DNA of 64,000 nt, from NCBI RefSeq assembly GCF_030815855.1, contig NZ_JAUSXG010000001.1:2232001-2296000 (forward strand), in the 5' to 3' direction. This DNA is from Variovorax paradoxus (GTDB lineage Bacteria; Pseudomonadota; Gammaproteobacteria; Burkholderiales; Burkholderiaceae_C). Position numbers and translations under genes: made by a program. Below the pieces are notes generated by a model. The model made no database searches and was not told where the DNA came from. It was given only the letters and a program-made list of their open reading frames with translations. Positions 32,703-42,201 of the stretch are shown here, piece by piece (position 1 is the stretch's first letter; each line of letters begins with the position of its first letter).

Positions 32703-34805
32703 ATGACGGCTGAATACAAAGTGCTCGGCGATGTCGCCGTGATCACACTGACCAACCCGCCGGTCAACGGTCTCGGTTTTTCGACCCGCATCGGCATTAC
32801 CGATGGGCTGTCGAAGGCCAATGCCGACGACGCCGTCAAGGCCATCGTCATCACGGGCGCCGGCAAGGCGTTCTCGGGCGGTGCGGACATCAAGGAATTC
32901 GGCACGCCCAAGGCGCTGCAAGAGCCCAACCTGCTGAGCGTAATCCTCTCGCTCGAAGCCTCTCCCAAGCCCATCGTCGCAGCCATTCACTCCGTGTGCA
33001 TGGGCGGCGGCCTCGAACTGGCGCTCGGCTGCCACTACCGTGTGGCGGCTCCCGGCACCAGCGTCGCACTGCCTGAAGTCAAGCTCGGCCTCCTGCCGGG
33101 CGCCGGCGGCACGCAGCGCCTGCCGCGCGTGCTGGGCGTGGAAACCGCGCTCAACATGATCGTGAGCGGCGAGCCGGTCAAGAGCGAGCTGCTCGCTTCG
33201 CTGCCGGGCCAAAAGTTGTTCGACCGGCTCGCGGCCTCGGCCGAATCGGTGTTCGAGGAGGCTGTGGCCTTCGCGAAATCCGTCGCGGGCAAGGGAGGCG
33301 AGTTGCCGCTGGTGCGCAACCTGCCGTGCAGGCATCCGCAGGGCGATGCCTACTTCCAGTTCGCCAAGAACATGGTCGGCGGCATGTCGAAGAACTATCC
33401 GGCGCCGCTCAAATGCGTCGATGCGGTGCAGGCGGCCACCAAGCTCAAGTTCGACGAGGGCATGGCCGAAGAGCGCCGCTTGTTCACCGCGCTCATGTTC
33501 ACGCCCGAATCGCTGGCGCTGCGCCACCTGTTCATGGCCGAGCGCGCGGCTTCCAAGATTCCCGACGTGGCCGAAGACACGCCCAAGCGAGAGGTCAAGT
33601 CGGTCGGCGTGATCGGCGCCGGCACCATGGGCGGCGGCATTTCGATGAACTTCCTGAATGCGGGCATCCCCGTCAAGATTCTCGAGATGAAGCAGGAAGC
33701 GATCGATCGCGGCATTGCCACCATCAAGAAGAACTACGAAGCCCAGGTCAAGAAGGGCAAGCTCAAGCAGGACAAGTACGAGCAGCGCATGGCGCTCCTG
33801 AGCACCACGCTCAGCTACGACGACCTGAAGGACGCCGACCTGATCATCGAAGCCGTGTTCGAGGAATTCGGCGTGAAAGAGAAGGTGTTCAAGGAGCTCG
33901 ACCGCGTGGCCAAGAAGGGCGCGATCCTGGCTTCGAACACCTCGACGCTCGACGTCGACAAGATTGCCGCGTTCACCGACCGTCCGCAGGACGTGGTCGG
34001 CATGCACTTCTTCAGCCCGGCCAACGTGATGAAGCTGCTCGAAGTAGTGCGCGGCAAGGCCACCGCGAAAGACGTTCTGGCCACCGTCATGGACATTGGC
34101 AAGAAGATCAAGAAGACGGCCGTGGTCTCGGGCGTGTGCGACGGCTTCATCGGCAACCGCATGATCGAGCAGTACTCGCGCCAGGCGGGCTTCCTGCTCG
34201 ACGAAGGCGCCACGCCGCAGCAGGTCGACAAGGCCGTCGAGAAGTTCGGCTTTGCCATGGGCCCGTTCCGCATGGGCGACCTGGCCGGTAACGACATCGG
34301 CTGGGCCATTCGCAAGCGCCGCGCCACCGAACGCGCCGACATGAAGTACAGCCGCACGGCCGACAAGCTTTGCGAACTGGGCCGCTTCGGCCAGAAGACC
34401 GGGGCAGGGTGGTACGACTACCAGGCCGGCAAGCGCGATGCGATTCCGTCGGACCTCGTCAACAAGATGATCGAGGACCACCGCAAGGAACTCGGCATCA
34501 CGCCGCGCAAGATCTCCGACGAGGAAATCGTTCAGCGCCTGGTGTACGCATTGGTCAACGAAGGCGCGCACATCCTGGAAGACGGCATTGCCTCGAAGTC
34601 CGGCGACATCGACATGGTGTACCTCACCGGCTATGGCTTCCCCATCTGGCGCGGCGGTCCGATGCACTACGCATCGCAGGTCGGCCTGTACAACGTGGCC
34701 GAGACGATGAAGCGCTTTGCGAAGAATCCGCGCGACGACGCCGAGTTCTGGCAGCCGGCCCCGCTGATCCAGAAGCTCGTGGCCGAAGGCAAGTCCTTCA
34801 GCTGA
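32703..34805 (+). CDS. Bifunctional enoyl-CoA hydratase / 3-hydroxyacyl-CoA dehydrogenase
   Basis: The product has 700 residues. The N-terminal crotonase domain (about 1-190) has the oxyanion region [10 protein letters not shown] and both expected glutamates, in [10 protein letters not shown] and [11 protein letters not shown]. The NAD-binding domain begins near residue 300 with [12 protein letters not shown], and the dehydrogenase histidine lies in [16 protein letters not shown]. Two C-terminal 3HCDH domains follow. It carries out two successive steps of beta-oxidation, like FadJ or the peroxisomal bifunctional enzyme. It has its own putative promoter after livF and starts the beta-oxidation half of the region. 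Confidence 0.95.
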   Translation: MTAEYKVLGDVAVITLTNPPVNGLGFSTRIGITDGLSKANADDAVKAIVITGAGKAFSGGADIKEFGTPKALQEPNLLSVILSLEASPKPIVAAIHSVCMGGGLELALGCHYRVAAPGTSVALPEVKLGLLPGAGGTQRLPRVLGVETALNMIVSGEPVKSELLASLPGQKLFDRLAASAESVFEEAVAFAKSVAGKGGELPLVRNLPCRHPQGDAYFQFAKNMVGGMSKNYPAPLKCVDAVQAATKLKFDEGMAEERRLFTALMFTPESLALRHLFMAERAASKIPDVAEDTPKREVKSVGVIGAGTMGGGISMNFLNAGIPVKILEMKQEAIDRGIATIKKNYEAQVKKGKLKQDKYEQRMALLSTTLSYDDLKDADLIIEAVFEEFGVKEKVFKELDRVAKKGAILASNTSTLDVDKIAAFTDRPQDVVGMHFFSPANVMKLLEVVRGKATAKDVLATVMDIGKKIKKTAVVSGVCDGFIGNRMIEQYSRQAGFLLDEGATPQQVDKAVEKFGFAMGPFRMGDLAGNDIGWAIRKRRATERADMKYSRTADKLCELGRFGQKTGAGWYDYQAGKRDAIPSDLVNKMIEDHRKELGITPRKISDEEIVQRLVYALVNEGAHILEDGIASKSGDIDMVYLTGYGFPIWRGGPMHYASQVGLYNVAETMKRFAKNPRDDAEFWQPAPLIQKLVAEGKSFS

Positions 34806-34825
34806 TCCGGGAACCCTGACCGCCC

Positions 34826-36301
34826 ATGTTGAAACGCATCTTTCTCGGGCTGCTGCTGGCGCTCCTCGCGCTGGTGGCGGCCGTGGCGGTCAAGACCTGG
34901 ACCACGCCATCGCAGCAACTGGCGGTGGCGCCCGCACCCAAGCTCGAGATCGACCTGCAGGCCGCCGCCAAGCGGCTCTCGGGTGCGATTCCGATCCGCA
35001 CGGTGTCCAGCCTCGACGATCCGGCCGCGAACCTGGCCGAGTTCGACAAGCTGCATACCTACCTCGAACAGCAGTTTCCGAAGGTCCACGCCACCCTGAA
35101 GAAGGAAGTCGTGGGCAGCAGGGCGCTGCTCTACACATGGACCGGCGCCGACCCGCAGGCCAAGCCCATCGCGCTGATGGCGCACCAGGACATGGTGCCC
35201 ATCGCGCCCGGCACCGAGAAGGCCTGGACGGTCGAGCCCTTCAGCGGCGAGATCAAGGACGGCTTCGTCTGGGGCCGCGGCACGCTCGACAACAAGAGCA
35301 ACCTGTTCGCGCAGATGGAAGCCATCGAGCTGCTGCTCGGCAGCGGCTTTCAGCCGAAGCAGACCGTCTACCTGGTGATGGGCGACGACGAAGAAGTGAG
35401 CGGCCTGCGCGGCGCACTGCCCATTGCCGAACTGCTCAAGTCGCGCAATGTGCGGCTCGAGTGGGTGCTCGACGAAGGCCTCTTGATCCTCGACGGCGTG
35501 CTGCCCGGCCTGTCGAAGCCCGCTGCGCTCATCGGCCTGGCCGAGAAAGGCTACGGCACCTTTTTTCTTTCGCTCGACACCGCTCCCGGCCACTCGTCGA
35601 TGCCACCGCAGCGCAGCGCCATCGGCAGCATGAGCGCGGCGCTCGCACGGCTCGAAGCCAACCCGATGCCCGGCGGCATCCAGGGCGTGGCCGCCCAGAT
35701 GTTCGGCGCGCTGGCACCCGAGATGGGCGGCGTCAACCGCGTGATGCTCTCCAACCTGTGGCTCACCGAGCCGCTGGTGCGCGGCCAGCTCGAAAAAAGC
35801 CCGAGCAGCAACGCGATGCTGCGCACGACCACCGCATTGACCATCGTGCGCGCCGGCAACAAGGACAACGTGCTGCCCGGCCGCGCCGAGGCGGCTGTCA
35901 ACTTCCGCATATTGCCGGGCGACAGCATCGACAGCGTGGAGGCACATCTGCGCAAGACGCTGGCCAACGACGACATCAAGATCAAGCGCTATCCCGGCAA
36001 CTCCGAGCCTTCGCCCGTGTCGCCGACCGACAGCACCGGCTACCGCGCGATCCAGCAGGCGGTGCGCCAGTCGTTTCCAGACGTGCTGGTCGCCCCCGGC
36101 CTGATGACCGCCGCCACCGACTCGCGCCACTTCAGCCTGGTGAGCGACGCCGTCTACCGCTTCTCGCCGTTCCGCATGAAGAGCGAAGACCTGGCGCGCT
36201 TCCACGGCAACAACGAGCGCATCGCCATCGCCAACTACGGCGAGATGATCGGCTTCTATCACCAGCTCCTGCGCAACACCCACGCTGCGCCGGCGCAATG
36301 A
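34826..36301 (+). CDS. M20 family zinc carboxypeptidase, membrane anchored or exported
   Basis: The product has 491 residues. An N-terminal hydrophobic segment (residues 4-22, [19 protein letters not shown]) acts as signal anchor. The metal-site motifs of M20/M25/M40 peptidases are [19 protein letters not shown] and GDDEEVSG, with a dimerisation domain between about residues 240 and 350. The closest architecture is the PM20D1/carboxypeptidase S group, which cleaves or joins N-acyl amino acids. Its place among fatty-acid genes fits release of fatty acids from N-acyl amino acids, but this is inference. It lies 20 bp after the preceding gene. Confidence 0.88.
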   Translation: MLKRIFLGLLLALLALVAAVAVKTWTTPSQQLAVAPAPKLEIDLQAAAKRLSGAIPIRTVSSLDDPAANLAEFDKLHTYLEQQFPKVHATLKKEVVGSRALLYTWTGADPQAKPIALMAHQDMVPIAPGTEKAWTVEPFSGEIKDGFVWGRGTLDNKSNLFAQMEAIELLLGSGFQPKQTVYLVMGDDEEVSGLRGALPIAELLKSRNVRLEWVLDEGLLILDGVLPGLSKPAALIGLAEKGYGTFFLSLDTAPGHSSMPPQRSAIGSMSAALARLEANPMPGGIQGVAAQMFGALAPEMGGVNRVMLSNLWLTEPLVRGQLEKSPSSNAMLRTTTALTIVRAGNKDNVLPGRAEAAVNFRILPGDSIDSVEAHLRKTLANDDIKIKRYPGNSEPSPVSPTDSTGYRAIQQAVRQSFPDVLVAPGLMTAATDSRHFSLVSDAVYRFSPFRMKSEDLARFHGNNERIAIANYGEMIGFYHQLLRNTHAAPAQ

Positions 36302-36344
36302 CGACCACAACCCTCTTTCCCTTCCATCTTCAAAGGACCTCATC

Positions 36345-37520
36345 ATGACCAGCGCCGTCATTGTTTCCACCGCCCGCACGCCGCTCGCGAAGAGCTGGAA
36401 GGGTGCCTTCAACATGACGCACGGCGCCACGCTCGGCGGCCACGCGGTGCAGCACGCCATCTCGCGCGCCGGCATCGAAGCCGCCGAAGTCGATGACGTG
36501 ATCATGGGTTGCGCCACGCCCGAAGGCGCCACGGGCTCCAACATCGCGCGCCAGATCGCGCTGCGCGCCGGCTGCCCGGTCACCACCTCGGGCATGACGA
36601 TCAACCGCTTCTGCTCCTCGGGCCTGCAGACCATTGCCACCGCCGCGCAACGCATCATTGCGGGCGAAGGCGACGTGTACGTGGCCGGCGGCGTCGAGAG
36701 CATCTCGTGCGTGCAGAACGAAGCCAACAAGCACATGCTGGCCGACCCCTGGCTCGTGAAGCACAAGCCCGAGATCTACTGGAACATGCTGCAGACGGCC
36801 GAGCAGGTCGCCAAGCGCTACAACATCGGCCGCGACGCCATGGACGAGTACGGCGCCGCGAGCCAGCAGAAGGCCACCGCCGCACTCGAGGCCGGCCGTT
36901 TCAAGGAAGAGATCGCACCGATCACCGTACTGGCCGGCGTGGCCGACCCCGTGTTGGGCCTGCGCACCAAGGAAGTCACCGTCGAGCATGACGAAGGCAT
37001 CCGCGCCGGCACCACCAAGGAAGGCATCAGCGGCATCCGTTCGGCCATGCCCGGTGGCCTGATCTCTGCCGGCAACGCCAGCCAGTTCTCCGACGGCGGC
37101 GGCGCCTGCGTGGTGGTCGACGAGAAGTACGCGCAGCAAAAGGGCCTGAAGCCGCTCGGCCGTTTCCTCGGCTTTGCCGTGGCCGGCTGCGAGCCCGACG
37201 AAATGGGCATCGGCCCGGTCTTCGCAATTCCGAAGGTGCTCAAGCGCCTGGGCCTCACGGTCAACGACATCGACCTGTGGGAGCTGAACGAAGCCTTCGC
37301 GGTGCAGGTGATCTACTGCCGCGACAAGCTCGGCATTCCGGGCGACCGCCTGAACGTGGACGGCGGCGCCATCGCTGTCGGCCACCCTTACGGCGTGAGC
37401 GGCCAGCGGCTGACCGGCCACGCACTCATCGAAGGCAAGCGCCGCGGCGCGAAGAAGGTGCTGGTCACGATGTGCATCGGCGGCGGCATGGGTGCCGCGG
37501 GCGTCTTTGAAGTTCTTTGA
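36345..37520 (+). CDS. Acetyl-CoA acyltransferase (thiolase)
   Basis: The product has 391 residues, the thiolase length. The acylated cysteine is in [12 protein letters not shown], the histidine loop is [11 protein letters not shown], and the second catalytic cysteine is in [12 protein letters not shown]. It releases acetyl-CoA at the end of each beta-oxidation cycle. It is 43 bp after the M20 peptidase gene. The neighbours favour a degradative (FadA-type) rather than biosynthetic role. Confidence 0.95.
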   Translation: MTSAVIVSTARTPLAKSWKGAFNMTHGATLGGHAVQHAISRAGIEAAEVDDVIMGCATPEGATGSNIARQIALRAGCPVTTSGMTINRFCSSGLQTIATAAQRIIAGEGDVYVAGGVESISCVQNEANKHMLADPWLVKHKPEIYWNMLQTAEQVAKRYNIGRDAMDEYGAASQQKATAALEAGRFKEEIAPITVLAGVADPVLGLRTKEVTVEHDEGIRAGTTKEGISGIRSAMPGGLISAGNASQFSDGGGACVVVDEKYAQQKGLKPLGRFLGFAVAGCEPDEMGIGPVFAIPKVLKRLGLTVNDIDLWELNEAFAVQVIYCRDKLGIPGDRLNVDGGAIAVGHPYGVSGQRLTGHALIEGKRRGAKKVLVTMCIGGGMGAAGVFEVL

Positions 37521-37533
37521 CTCTTCCCCGGCC

Positions 37534-37557
37534 GGCGGCGCATAGCGCGTCGCCGCC
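37534..37557 (+). terminator. Weak hairpin after the thiolase gene
   Basis: A 7-bp stem (GGCGGCG / CGCCGCC) with a 10-base loop starts 13 bases after the stop in a 139-bp gap. A second GC-rich inverted repeat lies just downstream. There is no T-run, so its role is uncertain. Confidence 0.3.
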
Positions 37558-37659
37558 TTCGCCAGCCCCTTTCCCGGGGCGACACCGGCGGGCCGGCTGA
37601 GCCGCCTCTGCGGTGTTCCTGGCGCAGAACCCGCGCATCCATTCACACCGAGATCGATC

Positions 37660-39513
37660 ATGAGCCTGCGTCCCACCCTCGACTTCCTGCTCTACGACTG
37701 GCTCGACGCGGAATCGCTGAGCCAGCGCGAGCGCTTTGCCGACCATTCGCGCGAAACCTTCGACGCGGTGCTCGATACCTGCGAGCGCATCGCACGCGAA
37801 AAGTACGCACCGGCCAATCGCATCGTCGACACGCAGGAGCCTCATTTCGATGGCGAGAAGGTCGTGTTGCCGCAGGCGACGCACGACGCGCACAAGGCGT
37901 TTGTCGAATCCGGAATGATGAGCGCGGCGCAGGACTACGACATCGGCGGCATGCAGCTGCCCTACACGCTGCATGCCGCGGCCAACAGCTTCTTCGCCAT
38001 GGCGTCGGTGAGCATCGGCTCCAACATGTTGACCAGCGGCAACGCCAACCTGCTGATGGTGCACGGCACCGAGATGCAGAAAGAGGTGTTCGCGAAGAAC
38101 GAATTTTCCGGCCGCTGGGCGGGCACCATGTGCCTCTCGGAGCCGCAGGCGGGCTCTTCGCTGAGCGACGTGGCCACGCGCGCGGTGCCCGACGGCGCCG
38201 ACTCTCAAAACGACCCGCTCGGGCCGCGCTATCGACTCACGGGCAACAAGATGTGGATCTCGGCCGGCGACCACGAGCTGACCGAGAACATCGTGCACAT
38301 CGTGCTTGCCAAGATTCCGGATGCCAACGGAAAGCTGGTGCCCGGCACGCGCGGTATCTCGCTGTTCATCGTGCCCAAGCGCATGGTGAACACAAAAGGC
38401 GAGCTGACCGGCGAGCGCAACGACGTCGCCCTCGCGGGCCTCAATCACAAGCTCGGCTGGCGCGGCACCACCAACACGCTGCTGAATTTCGGCGAAGGCA
38501 AGTACCCCGTCGATGGCAAGGCGGGTGCCGTGGGCTACCTCGTGGGCGAGCCGGGCAAGGGCCTGCACTGCATGTTCCACATGATGAACGAGGCGCGCAT
38601 CGGCGTCGGCACGGCCGCCACCATGCTGGGCATGGCCGGCTACTACGCCTCGCTCGACTACGCGAAGACCCGGCCGCAGGGCCGGCTCGTGAAGAAGGCG
38701 GAGCAGCCCGGCACGGCAGTCGCGAAAGACTCGGCCAGCCCGCAGGTGCGCATCATCGAGCACGCGGACGTGCGCCGCATGCTGCTCGCGCAGAAGGCGT
38801 ACTGCGAAGGTGCGCTGGCGCTGGAGCTGTACTGCGCCCGCCTGGTCGACGAGCAGAAGACCGGCGGCGCGCAGGCCGCGGACGACGCCCGCCTGCTGCT
38901 CGAGGTGCTCACGCCCCTCGCCAAGAGCTGGCCCAGCGAATGGTGCCTCGAAGCCAATTCGCTGGCCATTCAGGTGCACGGCGGCTACGGCTACACGCGC
39001 GATTTTCCGGTGGAGCAGTACTGGCGCGACAACCGCCTGAACATGATCCACGAGGGCACGCACGGCATCCAGGCGGCCGACCTGCTGGGCCGCAAGGTGC
39101 TGATGGAGAAAGGCCGGGGGTTGCAGCTGCTGGCCGGACGCATCACCGACACCATCGGCCGCGCGACCGAGGTGCCGGCGCTGGCCGCGCATGCCAGGAC
39201 ACTGAAGGTCGCCTTGCAGCGCATCGGCAGCGCGACCGAGGCGGCCTGGTCCACCGGCGACCCGGCCGATGCGCTCGCCAACGCCGTGCCCTACATGCAG
39301 GCCTTCGGCCACGCCGTGCTGGCCTGGATCTGGCTGGACGTGGCGCGGCGCGCATTGGAAATCGACGCGGAAAAGGCAAGGGCGGTAACAGCTGGCAAGA
39401 TAGGCGCCACGGACTACTTCTTCCACTACGAGCTACCGAAAATCGGTGCCTGGCTCAACGTGGTCGAGAGCCGTGATCCGACCTGTATCGCTTTGCCCGA
39501 GGACGCTTTCTGA
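37660..39513 (+). CDS. Acyl-CoA dehydrogenase, long form
   Basis: The product has 617 residues, longer than the 380-residue mitochondrial type because of a C-terminal extension typical of bacterial long acyl-CoA dehydrogenases. The flavin and substrate region includes CLSEPQAGSSLSDV and KMWISAGDHEL. The putative catalytic glutamate is in RLNMIHEGTHGIQAADLLG. It performs the first, FAD-dependent oxidation of beta-oxidation, passing electrons to ETF. It lies directly before a small membrane protein gene. Confidence 0.94.
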   Translation: MSLRPTLDFLLYDWLDAESLSQRERFADHSRETFDAVLDTCERIAREKYAPANRIVDTQEPHFDGEKVVLPQATHDAHKAFVESGMMSAAQDYDIGGMQLPYTLHAAANSFFAMASVSIGSNMLTSGNANLLMVHGTEMQKEVFAKNEFSGRWAGTMCLSEPQAGSSLSDVATRAVPDGADSQNDPLGPRYRLTGNKMWISAGDHELTENIVHIVLAKIPDANGKLVPGTRGISLFIVPKRMVNTKGELTGERNDVALAGLNHKLGWRGTTNTLLNFGEGKYPVDGKAGAVGYLVGEPGKGLHCMFHMMNEARIGVGTAATMLGMAGYYASLDYAKTRPQGRLVKKAEQPGTAVAKDSASPQVRIIEHADVRRMLLAQKAYCEGALALELYCARLVDEQKTGGAQAADDARLLLEVLTPLAKSWPSEWCLEANSLAIQVHGGYGYTRDFPVEQYWRDNRLNMIHEGTHGIQAADLLGRKVLMEKGRGLQLLAGRITDTIGRATEVPALAAHARTLKVALQRIGSATEAAWSTGDPADALANAVPYMQAFGHAVLAWIWLDVARRALEIDAEKARAVTAGKIGATDYFFHYELPKIGAWLNVVESRDPTCIALPEDAF

Positions 39514-39515
39514 CA

Positions 39516-39755
39516 ATGGCCAACGCCGCCCCCAACAACACCCCGCCCACCCCCGTCAAGCCGCCGAAGCCGCATGCGCGGCTCGAGAAGTGGATCTGGA
39601 TCCTGATCTATGGCGGCTTGTTCCTCGTGATCCTGGGCATTGCCACGGGCCGCGCCGAGCCGGCGTTCGGCTGGTCGATGGCCGTGCCCGGCGCGGTGAT
39701 CGCCCTTGTGGGCGTCGTGCTCATCTATGTGCGCTCGCGCCTGGGCGACAAATAG
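39516..39755 (+). CDS. Small membrane protein of unknown function
   Basis: The product has 79 residues, a Pro-rich N-terminus (residues 1-22) followed by two membrane segments, WIWILIYGGLFLVILGIA and WSMAVPGAVIALVGVVLIYV, and a basic end. It starts two bases after the preceding acyl-CoA dehydrogenase stop and 40 bases before the next gene, so it is embedded in the operon. The topology is a hairpin in the membrane. No family is recognised. Confidence 0.75.
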   Translation: MANAAPNNTPPTPVKPPKPHARLEKWIWILIYGGLFLVILGIATGRAEPAFGWSMAVPGAVIALVGVVLIYVRSRLGDK

Positions 39756-39795
39756 CAATCGCCCGATCTGAATATTCTGAAAGCCGGAGACACCC

Positions 39796-40590
39796 ATGAC
39801 CCCTCGCACCACCAAGCAGCTGTTCGACCTGACCGGCAAGACCGCCCTCATCACCGGCGGCTCGCGCGGCCTGGGCCTGCAGATGGCCCATGCGCTCGGT
39901 GAAGCCGGCGCGAAGATCATGCTGAGTTCGCGCAAGGCCGAAGACCTGGAGCAGGCCGCGGCCGAACTGCAGTCCGCCGGCATCGACGCGCGCTGGATCG
40001 CCGCCGACTGCTCGAAGGAAGAAGACACCCGCCGCCTGGCCGACGAAACGCTGCAGCGCTTGGGCGCGGTCGACATCCTCGTGAACAACGCCGGCGCCAG
40101 CTGGGGCGCTCCGGCCGAGAGCCATCCGGTGGAGGCCTGGGACAAGGTGATGAACCTCAACGTGCGCGGCTACTTCATCCTGTCGCAGCACATCGCCAAC
40201 GGCTACATGATCCCGAAGAAAACGGGCCGCATCATCAACATCGCCTCGATTGCGGGCCTGAACGGCAACCCGCCCGAGATGCAGACGCTGGCCTACAACA
40301 CCTCGAAGACCGCGGTGATCGGCTTCACGCGCACGCTGGCTGCCGAATGGGGCAAGTACAGCATCAACGTGAACGCGATCTGCCCGGGCTTCTTCATGAC
40401 GAAGATGGCCGCCGGCCTGATCAAGTCGCTGGGCGAGGAAAAGATGGCCTCCCACGCACCGCTCGGCCGCCTCGGCGACGAGGAAGACCTGAAGGGCCTG
40501 ACCCTGCTGTACGCAAGCGATGCCGGCAAGCACATCACGGGTCAGTGGCTGGCGGTGGATGGCGGTGTCAGCGTCGTGCTTGGCGCCTAA
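39796..40590 (+). CDS. Short-chain dehydrogenase/reductase
   Basis: The product has 264 residues of the classical SDR type. The cofactor motif is TGGSRGLGLQ, followed by NNAGASWG. The catalytic serine is in NIASIAGL and the Tyr-Lys pair in YNTSKTA. The C-terminus ends WLAVDGGVSVVLGA. An Arg after the first Gly-rich turn (GSRG) suggests NADP preference. It probably oxidises or reduces a hydroxyacyl or keto intermediate of the pathway. It is closely linked to the thioesterase gene (12 bp). Confidence 0.92.
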   Translation: MTPRTTKQLFDLTGKTALITGGSRGLGLQMAHALGEAGAKIMLSSRKAEDLEQAAAELQSAGIDARWIAADCSKEEDTRRLADETLQRLGAVDILVNNAGASWGAPAESHPVEAWDKVMNLNVRGYFILSQHIANGYMIPKKTGRIINIASIAGLNGNPPEMQTLAYNTSKTAVIGFTRTLAAEWGKYSINVNAICPGFFMTKMAAGLIKSLGEEKMASHAPLGRLGDEEDLKGLTLLYASDAGKHITGQWLAVDGGVSVVLGA

Positions 40591-40602
40591 CCTTGGTACG
40601 CA

Positions 40603-41064
40603 ATGGCTGAAGAATCCAACGACATCAACATCCGCTCGTACACGAGCCAGATTCCGTTCGCGCGCCACCTGGGTTTCGAGCTCACGAAGTTCGAGGGCGG
40701 CGAGTCGGAAATCCTCTACACCGCCAAGCCCGAGCACCTGAACACCTTCGACGTGACGCACGGCGGCGCCTGCATGACGCTGCTCGACATCACCATGGCG
40801 GCAGCTGCGCGCAGCGTGGCGCCTGAGACCGGCGTGGTCACCATCGAGATGAAGACCAGCTTCATGCAGCCCTCGGTCGGCCCGCTGCATGCGCGCGGCA
40901 CGCTCATCCACCGCACCGCGACGCTGGCTTTTACCGAAGCCAAGATCTACGACGAGCAGGAGCGCGTGTGCGCGCATGCCACCGGCACCTTCAAGTACGT
41001 GAAGCGCCGCCTGCCCACGGGCCCCGCCAGCGCCAACGCGATGCGTCCGCCTTCTACCGATTAA
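40603..41064 (+). CDS. PaaI-type hotdog thioesterase
   Basis: The product has 153 residues. The hotdog core includes FDVTHGGACMTLLDITMAAA, with the HGG and catalytic aspartate of PaaI-like thioesterases, and VVTIEMKTSFMQP. It probably hydrolyses an acyl-CoA to free CoA that would otherwise be trapped in dead-end esters. It lies between SDR and reductase genes. Confidence 0.9.
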   Translation: MAEESNDINIRSYTSQIPFARHLGFELTKFEGGESEILYTAKPEHLNTFDVTHGGACMTLLDITMAAAARSVAPETGVVTIEMKTSFMQPSVGPLHARGTLIHRTATLAFTEAKIYDEQERVCAHATGTFKYVKRRLPTGPASANAMRPPSTD

Positions 41065-41086
41065 CGGCCTTTCTCCGGAGACTTTC

Positions 41087-42103
41087 ATGCCCACCAACAA
41101 ACAGATCCACCTCGACAACCGCCCCGACGGCGAAGCCGTTGCCAGCAACTTCAAGCTCGTGACCGCCGAGACGCCCGCGCTGGCCGACAACCAGGTGCTG
41201 GTACGCCACCACTACATGAGCCTCGACCCCTACATGCGCGGCCGCATGAACGATTCCAAAAGCTATGCCCAGCCGCAACCGCTGGGCCAAGTGATGCAGG
41301 GCGGCGCCGCGGGCGAAGTGGTGGAAAGCAAGCACCCCAAGTTCGCTGTCGGCGACAAGGTGGTGGGCTTCGGCGGCTGGCAGGAATACAGCGTGGTCGA
41401 CGCCTCGCAGCCCGGCGCGCTGAAGAAGGTCGACACCACGCACGTGCCGCTGTCGCACTACCTGGGCGCGGTTGGCATGCCGGGCGTCACCGCCTGGTAT
41501 GGCCTCGTGAAGATCATTGCCCCGAAGGCCGGCGAGACGATGGTCGTCACGGCCGCCAGTGGCGCGGTGGGCAGCGCATTCGGCGCGCTGGCCAAGGCGC
41601 GCGGCTGCCGCGTCGTCGGCATCGCGGGCGGCCCGGACAAGTGCAAGTACGTGACCGAAGAGCTCGGCTTCGACGCCTGCATCGACTACCGCCAGCATCC
41701 CGACGTGAAGAGCATGAGCGCCGCCCTCAAGGAAGCCTGCCCGAACGGCATCGACGGCTACTTCGAGAACGTGGGCGGCTACATTTTCGACGCCGTGCTG
41801 CTGCGCGTGAATGCCTTCTCGCGCGTTGCGCTGTGCGGAATGATCGCGGGCTACGACGGCCAGCCGCTGCCGCTTGCGAACCCGGCGCTCATTCTCATCA
41901 ACCGCATGAAGATCGAAGGTTTCATCGTCAGCGAGCACATGGACGTGTGGCCCGAGGCCTTGACCGAGCTCGGTACGCTGGTGGCCACCGGCAAGCTCAA
42001 GCCGCGCGAGTCGATTGCACAAGGCATCGAGTCTGCCCCTGAGGCCTTCCTGGGTTTGCTCAAGGGCAGGAATTTTGGCAAGCAACTCGTCAAACTGATC
42101 TGA
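41087..42103 (+). CDS. NADP-dependent medium-chain reductase (CurA / leukotriene B4 dehydrogenase type)
   Basis: The product has 338 residues. There are no zinc ligands, as in the zinc-independent MDR branch. Family sequences are HYMSLDPYMRGRM near the N-terminus and the nucleotide-binding loop ASGAVGSAFGALAKARG at about residues 155-172. Related enzymes reduce alpha,beta-unsaturated ketones or enoyl compounds with NADPH. It lies 22 bp after the thioesterase gene, in the same operon. Confidence 0.92.
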   Translation: MPTNKQIHLDNRPDGEAVASNFKLVTAETPALADNQVLVRHHYMSLDPYMRGRMNDSKSYAQPQPLGQVMQGGAAGEVVESKHPKFAVGDKVVGFGGWQEYSVVDASQPGALKKVDTTHVPLSHYLGAVGMPGVTAWYGLVKIIAPKAGETMVVTAASGAVGSAFGALAKARGCRVVGIAGGPDKCKYVTEELGFDACIDYRQHPDVKSMSAALKEACPNGIDGYFENVGGYIFDAVLLRVNAFSRVALCGMIAGYDGQPLPLANPALILINRMKIEGFIVSEHMDVWPEALTELGTLVATGKLKPRESIAQGIESAPEAFLGLLKGRNFGKQLVKLI

Positions 42104-42201
42104 TGATGAACTGAACGCACGGCAAAAAAGGCCGGTCGTGCGCGCCGCGCCGGCCGCCCCAAGCAAGCGTGCACCGCACTGCGAAGCACGGAGGTATTCG
42201 A

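Noticed and set aside
32682..34667. A 661-codon minus-strand frame opposite the bifunctional beta-oxidation gene
   Set aside because: It is an antisense shadow. The sense gene shows hydratase and dehydrogenase motifs.
42131..42160. GGCCGG/CCGGCC inverted repeat after the medium-chain reductase gene as a terminator
   Set aside because: The A-run lies before, not after, the stem on the plus strand, and no minus-strand gene ends here.
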